In this document: positions 6,917 to 11,806 of the stretch, piece after piece
How the letters are laid out: each line of letters starts with the position of its first letter
How positions within the stretch are numbered: position 1 is the stretch's first letter
Origin: Regnicoccus frigidus
GTDB taxonomy: Bacteria > Cyanobacteriota > Cyanobacteriia > PCC-6307 > Cyanobiaceae
Length of the DNA: 11,806 nucleotides
Reading direction: 5' to 3'
Assembly: GCA_025194985.1 (NCBI GenBank)
Contig: JAOANE010000032.1
Location: 1 to 11,806 of the forward strand
Notes under the pieces: generated by a model
What the model was told of the DNA's origin: nothing
Seen by the model: only the letters and a program-made list of their open reading frames with translations
Database searches by the model: none
Program-made: the position numbers and the translations under genes

Positions 6917-7279
6917 ATGCATGCCGTCAGCGTCAGCGGCCTCAAGAACAATCCGGCCGAGGCCCTGCGCCAGTCCAAGCAGGGCATGGTCGTCGTGCTC
7001 AACAGGGACCATCCCGATGCGGTGATGATGGGCCTCGATCAGGGCGGCCTGTTGCAGGCACCGGGCGTGCGGACCGCACTGGCCACCGCCCTGTTCCGCG
7101 ATGGTGAGCTCTCCCTGGCTCGCGCCGCCCGGGTCGCCGAGATGGACACGGCCGCCTTCATCTCCCATCTCTCGCGGCTGGGGATCCCGGTGATCCGTCT
7201 GACGGAAGCCGAAACCAACGCCGACCTTGACACCCTGGAGCAATGGCTGCAGTCGTCATCAGTGACGCCAGCCCTCTGA
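6917..7279 (+). CDS. Antitoxin, Phd-like N-terminus with UPF0175 domain
   Basis: 120 residues. The first 40 or so (VSVSGLKNNPAEALRQSKQG, VVLNRDHPDAVMMG) have the Phd/YefM look: a strand, a helix carrying NPAEAL, and a VVV strand ending in a D-P-A-V turn. This fold binds DNA and the toxin. Residues 52-111 (LFRDGELSLARAARVAEMD, FISHLSRLGIPVIRL, LDTLEQWL) match the UPF0175 small antitoxin pattern. The two together form a composite antitoxin, expected to neutralise the downstream PIN toxin and repress its own operon. A good Shine-Dalgarno (GGAGGG) lies seven bases before the ATG and overlaps the palindrome. The 3' end overlaps the toxin start by 37 bases in another frame. Confidence 0.8.
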   Translation: MHAVSVSGLKNNPAEALRQSKQGMVVVLNRDHPDAVMMGLDQGGLLQAPGVRTALATALFRDGELSLARAARVAEMDTAAFISHLSRLGIPVIRLTEAETNADLDTLEQWLQSSSVTPAL

Positions 7280-7758
7280 TCGGCCTCGCCCGTGTGAACG
7301 GGATCGGTTGGCTGAAGGAGCTGTTCGTGGAGGTCCTCATCCCAGCGGTGGTGGCCGATGAAGTGATCACCGGAGGCTTCCCTGCAGAAGAAGCGCGCAT
7401 CACCGCAGCACTGGAGGCTGGCTGGCTCCAGATTGCTGGTCCCATCCCAGCGGGGCCTGACCTGCCGGATCTCGATGAGGGAGAAGCGGCCAGCATTCGC
7501 CTGGCCCTTGCACATCCGGGCCCGGCGCTGTTGCTGATCGACGAGCGCTCAGGGCGGGCCGTGGCCCAGGGCCTGGGGCTGTCAATTGCAGGTACAGCCG
7601 CGGTCATCGGCATGGCCCGAGCGCGCCATTTGATCCCGTCAGCTCGGGCCGTGCTGTCCCAACTGCATGACAGCGATTTCAGGATCGCTCCGGCAGTGAT
7701 TCATGCCGTTCTGCGGCGCTGCGGAGAGAGCAGCCCTGAAACTCCACAGGATCCCTGA
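7243..7758 (+). CDS. DUF3368 PIN-like toxin
   Basis: 171 residues. It begins VVISDASPLIGLARV, the standard DUF3368 opening, with the first PIN acidic residue at D8. E40 (VVADEV), the LDEGEA cluster (D78, E79, E81) and D100 in LLLIDE supply the remaining metal-binding acids. The C-terminus, DSDFRIAPAVIHAVL followed by RRCGE, is also family-typical. PIN proteins are Mg-dependent ribonucleases, and DUF3368 proteins are generally paired with UPF0175 antitoxins, as here. All key residues are present, so the toxin looks intact. The ATG at 7243 lies inside the antitoxin gene (37-base overlap), giving tight coupling. The family-typical N-terminus supports this start. Target RNA is unknown. Confidence 0.85.
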   Translation: MAAVVISDASPLIGLARVNGIGWLKELFVEVLIPAVVADEVITGGFPAEEARITAALEAGWLQIAGPIPAGPDLPDLDEGEAASIRLALAHPGPALLLIDERSGRAVAQGLGLSIAGTAAVIGMARARHLIPSARAVLSQLHDSDFRIAPAVIHAVLRRCGESSPETPQDP

Positions 7759-7765
7759 GAGAGGT

Positions 7766-7788
7766 CTGGGCTACGACGCTCAGCCCAG
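7766..7788 (+). repeat. Stem-loop downstream of the toxin gene
   Basis: CTGGGCT (7766-7772) pairs with AGCCCAG (7782-7788) around a 9-base loop, eight bases after the toxin stop. No T-run follows, so it is at most a weak or factor-assisted terminator. Confidence 0.4.
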
Positions 7789-7877
7789 CAAAGGGAGATG
7801 GACTGACAACGCCACGGGTTGCCTCAAGGCTGTTCTCCAACAACCTGAAGTGGCGCGACCCGCTTTGCAGCCTCCGA

Positions 7878-8009
7878 CTGCAGAGCAGCCAGGACATCCG
7901 CACGATCAAGGAACTACTGAGCCACCGGGACGTGATCACGACCAGGATCTATACCCATGTTCTCAATCGTGATCAGCTTGGGGTCCGCAGCCCGGCAGAG
8001 ATTGTGTAG
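7878..8009 (+). pseudogene. Integron integrase (IntI) C-terminal relic 1
   Basis: 43 codons in frame to TAG at 8007 read LQSSQDIRTIKELLSHRD and then ITTRIYTHVLNRDQLGVRSP. This is the C-terminal end of an integron-type tyrosine recombinase: family sequences run DIRTVQELLGH, then TTMIYTHVLNRG, then GVRSP. The late catalytic His (in LLSH) and the nucleophile Tyr (IYTHV) are kept. Everything upstream (the catalytic Arg, the HxxR box and the IntI-specific insertion) is missing or frame-disrupted. A trace of the FATHLL segment may survive in another frame at about 7861-7875. It is a dead gene end. The family call rests on the THVLNR and GVRSP signature, which is characteristic of IntI rather than Xer or phage integrases. 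Confidence 0.75.
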
Positions 8010-8021
8010 CGTACTGAACAA

Positions 8022-8164
8022 GTGGTTCTCGGACCTGGGAACCACGGCCAAGCTTATGGAGATAAATCGGAAACCCATTGATGCAACTGAGTTCGTGCCT
8101 TGCGCCCGATGTCCTTGAGCTGTGGTTCTCGGAAAGGGGTGAGCTTTCGGCGGTGGTTCACGGA
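8022..8164. repeat. Three GTGGTTCtCGGA repeats
   Basis: GTGGTTCTCGGA occurs at 8022-8033 and 8122-8133, and GTGGTTCACGGA (one change) at 8153-8164. The first copy is also the left arm of a 7-bp inverted repeat, GTGGTTC with GAACCAC (8039-8045). They lie between IntI relic 1 and the cassette boundary, a stretch with no gene. They could be IS end remnants or recombinase sites. Confidence 0.5.
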
Positions 8165-8181
8165 AACCATCCAATAACAAG

Positions 8182-9005
8182 TTCTGCCCACAGTGATTTT
8201 TGTATTTGAGTAGGCATATGAATGACCTAGCATCTGTCAACGAGTTGGTCAACGGAATTTATCGTGACTTCAGATCACACCTTAATAGGATAAACTATCC
8301 ATTGGTATTTGAGTATTTTGATCTGAAATCAAGGGGGTACAAAGCCGAGGATAGGGGTCATGATCTGGGGCATTTTGCGATCCTGTATACCCCAATTCCC
8401 AAGATCCGCCCTGATTTGATGCTGATCGGTGACAATCCCTCATGGTTCGATCGTGTTGATATGACCTTGGCATTAAATATTGTTAGGGAGATCGAAAAAG
8501 GCGTCCCCCAGAAGTCCTCATATCTTGTACACAATCACACCTTTGCTGCTCAGCTTAAAACGATCTTCAACTGCAACTTAAAGCGTGAGGATTTGCTTCG
8601 GCAATGTGTGGGTCTAAATCGATTTTGGGTGCAAACCGGCTCAGATGGGATCAAGGACTTCATCAAGCAGCCCCGAGCTGAAGAATACCGACGACTCAAG
8701 CGAATCTGTGAATATGGCACCCAAAGAATGGTAGCTGCCTTGGAGCCCCGTGTTGTAATTCTCTTGGGTGCCAATGCGCAGAAAGCGTTCTCGCATGCGT
8801 TTCGGGGCGAACATCCATCTATCGCTATTGAGCATGCTCGGCATCCAGGAAGGGGCGGAGTTAACCAGTGCACCGAGAGCATCAGCGCCATCATTGATAA
8901 GCACCGCCTTTAGGTATGCATGGGGCAGAACAAACGGATGCAGGCGAGCGGGAGCAAAGTAGCTATGTTGGGCGAGTTCCTCTAGCCGCCGCCTGATCCT
9001 TTCCG
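8182..9005 (+). mobile_element. Single-gene integron cassette
   Basis: Boundaries follow from the IntI cut rule (G|TT) at the heptamer GTTCTGC (8181-8187) and at GTTAGGC (9005-9011). The R'' box of the downstream attC (GCAGAAC, 8925-8931) is an exact reverse complement of the upstream heptamer and only 5/7 complementary to the downstream one. This is expected because the last six bases of an inserted attC come from the neighbour, whereas in the free circle they come from the cassette's own 5' end. The contents are a 36-base leader, one gene and a 12-base spacer before the attC. GC content is clearly lower than on either side. Confidence 0.75.
8218..8913 (+). CDS. Cassette-encoded uracil-DNA glycosylase superfamily-like protein
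   Basis: 231 residues. Two short motifs recall the uracil-DNA glycosylase fold. A strand runs into a GDNPS loop (LMLIGDNPS, 67-75), in the position of motif A. Near the C-terminus a strand, VVILLGANAQKAF (179-191), is followed by HARHPGRGG (206-214), comparable to the motif B His loop. Members remove uracil or deaminated bases from DNA, though many relatives have unknown or non-repair roles. The rest, including the N-terminal 60 residues, is not recognised, so substrate and activity are open. ATG at 8218 has GAGTAGG just upstream. An in-frame TTG at 8200 is less likely. AT-rich codon use (ATT, AAA, GAT) differs from neighbouring genes and fits recent acquisition as a cassette. Confidence 0.6.
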   Translation: MNDLASVNELVNGIYRDFRSHLNRINYPLVFEYFDLKSRGYKAEDRGHDLGHFAILYTPIPKIRPDLMLIGDNPSWFDRVDMTLALNIVREIEKGVPQKSSYLVHNHTFAAQLKTIFNCNLKREDLLRQCVGLNRFWVQTGSDGIKDFIKQPRAEEYRRLKRICEYGTQRMVAALEPRVVILLGANAQKAFSHAFRGEHPSIAIEHARHPGRGGVNQCTESISAIIDKHRL

Positions 9006-9011
9006 TTAGGC
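8925..9011 (+). repeat. attC recombination site
   Basis: 87 bases starting 12 after the cassette gene. R'' GCAGAAC (8925-8931) faces R' GTTAGGC (9005-9011). L'' GGATgCAGGCG (8936-8946) pairs over 10 bp with L' CGCCTGATCC (8990-8999) and leaves one extrahelical G (8940), the hallmark that directs IntI to the correct strand. A GCGG/CCGC stem (8948-8951 with 8986-8989) extends it. Short unpaired spacers (AAAC / TTTCC) separate the R and L arms. Length and layout are normal for attC, and R' matches the GTTRRRY consensus. Confidence 0.85.
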
Positions 9012-9154
9012 GGCCCTGGCACAGCGATATGAAGCCCACCATGATCTATACACATGTCTTCAATCGGGGACCGGTTGGGGTTAGAAGCCCGGCGGATCTG
9101 CTCGCTTCAGAGACAGAGTCCGATGCCAAGGAAACCAGGAGAAGCAGAGGCTAG
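9012..9154 (+). pseudogene. Integron integrase (IntI) C-terminal relic 2
   Basis: In frame from 9014 to TAG at 9152. It reads PWHSDMKPTMIYTHVFNRGP, then GVRSPADLLAS and a divergent basic tail. This matches IntI (LGHSDVKTTMIYTHVLNRGP), including the His and the nucleophilic Tyr. It starts abruptly at the base after the attC R' box, and all upstream domains are missing. It differs from relic 1 at many positions, so it is not a simple recent duplicate. It is a broken end, presumably cut by cassette insertion or deletion. Confidence 0.75.
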
Positions 9155-9165
9155 AATCAGGATGC

Positions 9166-9307
9166 TATACGGATCAGCCCAAGTTGTTGGGCCGCAACCA
9201 CCTCACCCCTGAGAACCTATGCGGAGCCATCGGTCTGAGCCATTTATGGGAGCTGACCTCGTCGTGATATGCGGAAGAGACAGTGCTGGGTAGGGGTGTT
9301 ATGCGGA
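9166..9307 (+). repeat. Four TATRCGGA octamers spaced about 50 bp
   Basis: TATACGGA at 9166-9173, then TATGCGGA at 9218-9225, 9268-9275 and 9300-9307. Spacings are 52, 50 and 32. The last two share a longer match (GTGATATGCGGA and GTGTTATGCGGA). The series runs up to the inferred left end of the IS91-family element and may be repeated end or recombinase sites. Confidence 0.5.
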
Positions 9308-9452
9308 CCGTCGAAACGCATGTTGAACAAAGCCGCTACGCGGCAGATTTAAAATCCAAGCATAATATAACGACTTCGAGTCGGAGCTTCGTCTTGTCTT
9401 TGAGGCCATCCCACGTGGTTGATGCTGCGGACCAAGGCTGAACAATTCCTGT

Positions 9453-9486
9453 TGTGTTCTGACTGCGGAGGTCTTCCGAGAACACA
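9453..9486 (+). promoter_or_regulatory. Leader stem-loop upstream of the IS operon
   Basis: TGTGTTCT (9453-9460) pairs perfectly with AGAACACA (9479-9486), and the interior adds CGGA/TCCG (9466-9469 with 9475-9478). It sits just before the start region of the recombinase gene and overlaps a 22-codon ATG frame (9422-9490). A regulatory role is possible but not shown. Confidence 0.35.
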
Positions 9487-9549
9487 CTGAGGGAAGCGCA
9501 TCTATTGATGCGCCCACTCCCTTCGTCTTTCCAACGGGAAGCTACCGCA

Positions 9550-10458
9550 ATGGATCCTGCTGAACAGGAGCGCTTTGATGGCCTGTTTGATGCGAACCTG
9601 CAAGCGATGAGGCTGCATGGCCTACGCAGCAAGACGATCGACAGCTACAGCCGAACGCTACGTCGAGTGACCGGTCATTTCGACCGTTGCCCTGATGATC
9701 TCAGCCCCTCTGAACTCAAAGACTACTTTGCCGCTTTGCTTGAGCAGTATTCGTGGAGCACGATCAAGGTCGATCTCTGCAGTCTGCAGTTTTTCCATCG
9801 CTATGTGCTCGATCGCGAGATGGAGTGGATCAAGATCATCCGTCCACCTCGAGTTCATAGCCTGCCGGATATTCCAACTCGCGAGGAAGTGCACAGGCTG
9901 ATCAATACGGTGCGCAAGTTGCGCTACCGGATTGTTCTGCTGGTGATCTACAGCCTGGGCCTGCGCATCAGTGAAGGTCTGGCCTTGGAAGTGTCCGACA
10001 TCGACGGTTCACAGCGACGCGTGCATATTCGCGATGGCAAGGGCGGCAAAGATCGCTACGTTCCGATGCCGGCGTTGACGCTGGAAGCCATGCGTCGCTT
10101 CTGGACGACTCACCGCCATCCCCGGTTGCTGTTCCCCAGTCCGGCCGGCAGCCAATTCATCGTGCGGATCGCCAGTGCACCGATGGATGCCAGCGGCGTG
10201 CAGGCGGCACTGAAAGCAGCTCGCCTGGAATGCGGGATTGAGAAGAGGCTCACGGTTCACTCGCTGCGGCACGCCTACGCCACGCACCTGCTGGAGCAGG
10301 GAATGGACCTGCGCCTCATCCAGTCCCTGCTCGGGCACAGCCATAGCAACACCACAGCCCGCTACGCCCACATCACCAAGGTGGTCCGCGATCACACCGG
10401 CGATCGCATTGAAACGCTGCTGAGCGGCTTCCAGCTGCGCTGGGTGGAGGAGTCATGA
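9550..10458 (+). CDS. IS91-associated tyrosine recombinase
   Basis: 302 residues from ATG 9550. An N-terminal SAM-like core-binding domain (SKTIDSYSRTLRRV, then LQFFHRYVL) is followed by the catalytic domain. All catalytic residues are present: R139 in GLRISEGL, the beta-hairpin Lys (K164 in GKGGKDR), H237 and R240 in HSLRHAYATHLL, H263 in LLGHS, and Tyr272 in TARYAHI. It is XerC/D-like and different in detail from the IntI relics nearby. Its stop overlaps the transposase ATG as ATGA, so the two are co-translated. Its part in IS91-type movement is not settled and could be resolution or site choice. An ATG at 9508 would add 14 residues and has GAGGG upstream. The 9550 start has GGGA at 10 bases and a more natural N-terminus. 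Confidence 0.85.
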   Translation: MDPAEQERFDGLFDANLQAMRLHGLRSKTIDSYSRTLRRVTGHFDRCPDDLSPSELKDYFAALLEQYSWSTIKVDLCSLQFFHRYVLDREMEWIKIIRPPRVHSLPDIPTREEVHRLINTVRKLRYRIVLLVIYSLGLRISEGLALEVSDIDGSQRRVHIRDGKGGKDRYVPMPALTLEAMRRFWTTHRHPRLLFPSPAGSQFIVRIASAPMDASGVQAALKAARLECGIEKRLTVHSLRHAYATHLLEQGMDLRLIQSLLGHSHSNTTARYAHITKVVRDHTGDRIETLLSGFQLRWVEES

Positions 10459-11513
10459 TTCTTCTCTCCCAATTGGTGGAGCGTTACCAGGGCGACCTGG
10501 AACGCCGCCATGGCCCTCAACTGCTGCCGAGTCATCGCCAGGCTCTGCAGGCGATGCGGCGCTGCCGCCGTCAAGGCAGCGACCTGATGGTGCTGCAATG
10601 TTCTGACTGTGAACACACCATCAAGATCCCCCATTCCTGCGGCCATCGCAGTTGCCCGCACTGCCAGCACCATGAAAGCCAACAGTGGATTGAACGGCAA
10701 CGAGCCAAGTTGCTACCTGTGCAGTATTTCCTGATCACCTTCACGGTACCGGCAGAACTACGGCCATTGATCTGGCAGCATCAGCGCACCGCCTACGATC
10801 TGTTGCTGAAAACAGCCTGGCAAACAATTGATTCATTCGCTCGGCGTGACCCGAAACTCAAGGGGCAGATCGGTGCCCATGCTGTACTGCATACCCATAA
10901 CCGCAAACTCTATTTCCATCCACACGTGCATCTGATTGTGCCTGCAGGTGCTGTGAATCAGCAGCGTCAGGAATGGAGGACTAAGGCGACACAGTACCTG
11001 TTTCATGCTGCCAACCTGGCCAAGGTCTTCCGTGCCAAGTGGTATGAGGGAATGCGGCGACTTGGCTTGCAAATTAAGACAGCCCTGCCGCAGGAATGGG
11101 TGGTGAACTGCAAGCATGTGGGACGTGGCGACAAGGTCTTGCTCTACCTTGGTCGCTATTTGTATCGAGGCGTTCTACCTGAGAAGAACATCCTTTCTGA
11201 CGCGGATGGCAAGGTAACGTTCCGAACGACGGACAACCAGGGACACGAGACAATCCAGACTGTGCCCGGGGGTGACTTCCTCTGGCTGCTTCTGCGGCAT
11301 GTACTGCCTAAACGGTTCCGTCGTGTCCGCGATTTCGGCATCCTGCATGGCCATTGCAAGCGACTGATTCAGCTGGTGCAACTCCTTCTCAGGGTGTCGC
11401 TACCAGATCAGCCAGCAGCGAGCCAAAAGCCCCCCATTCTCTGCCCACGTTGCAGAGGGGTGATGAACATCATCGCCGTGCGGGTGCGCAATATGGCACC
11501 ACGATTGTGTTGA
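10455..11513 (+). CDS. IS91-family HUH/Y2 transposase
   Basis: 352 residues, close to the normal family length. The N-terminal zinc-binding domain has C49, C52, C62, C67 and C70 (CSDC, then CGHRSCPHC). The rolling-circle nuclease motif HUH is HVH at 157-159 (FHPHVHLIVPAG). The two catalytic tyrosines are Y231 and Y235 in YLGRYLYRG, giving the YxxxY spacing of IS91. The family-typical LLRHVLPKRFRRVRDFG (279-295) and a C-terminal CPRC knuckle (330-333) follow. It nicks one strand and drives rolling-circle transposition from an origin end. No frameshift or missing residue was seen, so it is probably functional. It is coupled to the recombinase by ATGA. Confidence 0.92.
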   Translation: MILLSQLVERYQGDLERRHGPQLLPSHRQALQAMRRCRRQGSDLMVLQCSDCEHTIKIPHSCGHRSCPHCQHHESQQWIERQRAKLLPVQYFLITFTVPAELRPLIWQHQRTAYDLLLKTAWQTIDSFARRDPKLKGQIGAHAVLHTHNRKLYFHPHVHLIVPAGAVNQQRQEWRTKATQYLFHAANLAKVFRAKWYEGMRRLGLQIKTALPQEWVVNCKHVGRGDKVLLYLGRYLYRGVLPEKNILSDADGKVTFRTTDNQGHETIQTVPGGDFLWLLLRHVLPKRFRRVRDFGILHGHCKRLIQLVQLLLRVSLPDQPAASQKPPILCPRCRGVMNIIAVRVRNMAPRLC

Positions 11514-11763
11514 GCCGATCAAGAAAGGCCTAGAAGATCAATCGAGAGATAGACCCTATAGCCTGATCCAGGCCGATCCCTATGCAGAGAACTGGCCTGC
11601 CAGTACGGTTGCGCCCTTATACTAACCAGTGACGCAACGCCAGAGTCATGTGGGTCATGCGACAGGCCATTGCCCCCACAGTGAATCTGGAGCAACTGTG
11701 AAATCAGGCTGGATGTTTCTGCAGTAGGCCTTGGATTTCTGAGTTGCGGGCTTGTTCAACTTC
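11514..11763 (+). other. 3' non-coding part of the IS91-family element
   Basis: About 250 bases after the transposase with no supported gene. It includes the subterminal repeat GGCTTGTTCAAC (11749-11760). A long untranslated 3' end is compatible with IS91-type elements. Confidence 0.5.
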
Positions 11764-11794
11764 GGATAAGATCGTGGCTGCGCACGATCTATCC
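11764..11794 (+). repeat. Hairpin near the IS right end, candidate ori-IS
   Basis: GGAT (11764-11767), a bulged A, and AGATCGTG (11769-11776) pair with CACGATCT and ATCC (11783-11794) around a 6-base loop. This gives 12 bp with one bulge. IS91-type origin ends carry a hairpin close to the nick site, downstream of the transposase. No T-run follows, so it is not a terminator. Confidence 0.5.
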
Positions 11795-11806
11795 ATATTC
11801 GTTATA

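Larger units (their letters stand above)
9296..11806 (+). mobile_element. IS91-family element with tyrosine recombinase
   Basis: Two overlapping genes, a tyrosine recombinase then an HUH/Y2 transposase, mark the subgroup of IS91-like elements that carry a phage-integrase-type gene upstream of the transposase. The ends are inferred. The left end is near GTGTTATGCGGA (9296). The right end lies around or beyond the hairpin at 11764-11794, possibly at the window edge. GTTGAACAA-AGCC (9322-9334) and GGCTTGTTCAAC (11749-11760) form a near-perfect subterminal inverted repeat. Both genes look intact, so the element may be active. Confidence 0.65.

Noticed and set aside
7759..7877. A possible attC site downstream of the toxin gene, making the TA pair a cassette
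   Set aside because: No GTTRRRY box with a complementary partner was found. GTTGCCT and GTTCTCC do not fit and have no matching L arms.
10400..10407. GCGATCGC (HIP1 octamer typical of many cyanobacteria)
   Set aside because: I noticed only one exact copy, inside a mobile element, so it says little about the host.
1..11806. CRISPR arrays, tRNA or rRNA genes
   Set aside because: No regularly spaced direct repeats of CRISPR type, and no rRNA-like stretch or tRNA cloverleaf, were noticed by eye on either strand.

Overview
The window looks like accessory DNA from a GC-rich picocyanobacterium of the Synechococcus/Cyanobium type. The evidence is a DUF1651-type small protein, several short proteins that look cyanobacterial, and a UPF0175/DUF3368 toxin-antitoxin pair of a kind common in cyanobacteria. 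The lineage is inferred from protein character. No rRNA, tRNA or core gene is present to fix it.

Layout. (1) 105-700, minus strand: two small genes overlapping as GTGA, a Cys/His-rich protein and then a DUF1651 protein. (2) 1091-2003, plus strand: a 71-residue unknown protein with a perfect intrinsic terminator, then a short one-helix membrane protein. (3) 2004-2504: no gene, with an AT-rich patch. (4) 2505-6870, minus strand: a tight four-gene phage morphogenesis block (DUF4055-type portal, unknown, triple-LysM structural protein, acidic coiled-coil scaffold-like protein), closed by an intrinsic terminator. Terminase and major capsid genes are absent, so this looks like a remnant or a repurposed fragment. 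(5) 6897-7758, plus strand: a type II toxin-antitoxin operon (Phd-like/UPF0175 antitoxin and DUF3368 PIN toxin) divergent from the portal gene, with a palindrome overlapping its ribosome binding site.

(6) 7878-9154: integron debris and the most interesting part. Two different C-terminal relics of integron integrase (IntI) flank one low-GC gene cassette. An attC-like site (8925-9011) follows the cassette gene, with an R'/R'' pair, an L'/L'' pair and a single extrahelical G. The heptamer just before the gene (GTTCTGC, 8181-8187) is the exact reverse complement of the site's R'' box (GCAGAAC, 8925-8931). That is what a cassette excised and circularised at 8182-9005 would produce. Its single gene encodes a 231-residue protein resembling the uracil-DNA glycosylase superfamily.

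(7) 9166-11806: a two-gene IS91-family element, tyrosine recombinase plus HUH/Y2 transposase, overlapping as ATGA. It is preceded by four TATRCGGA octamers and followed by a strong hairpin close to the window end.

The window therefore stacks four kinds of mobile or selfish DNA side by side: a phage fragment, a toxin-antitoxin pair, an integron cassette and a rolling-circle IS. This suggests a hotspot that has taken repeated insertions.
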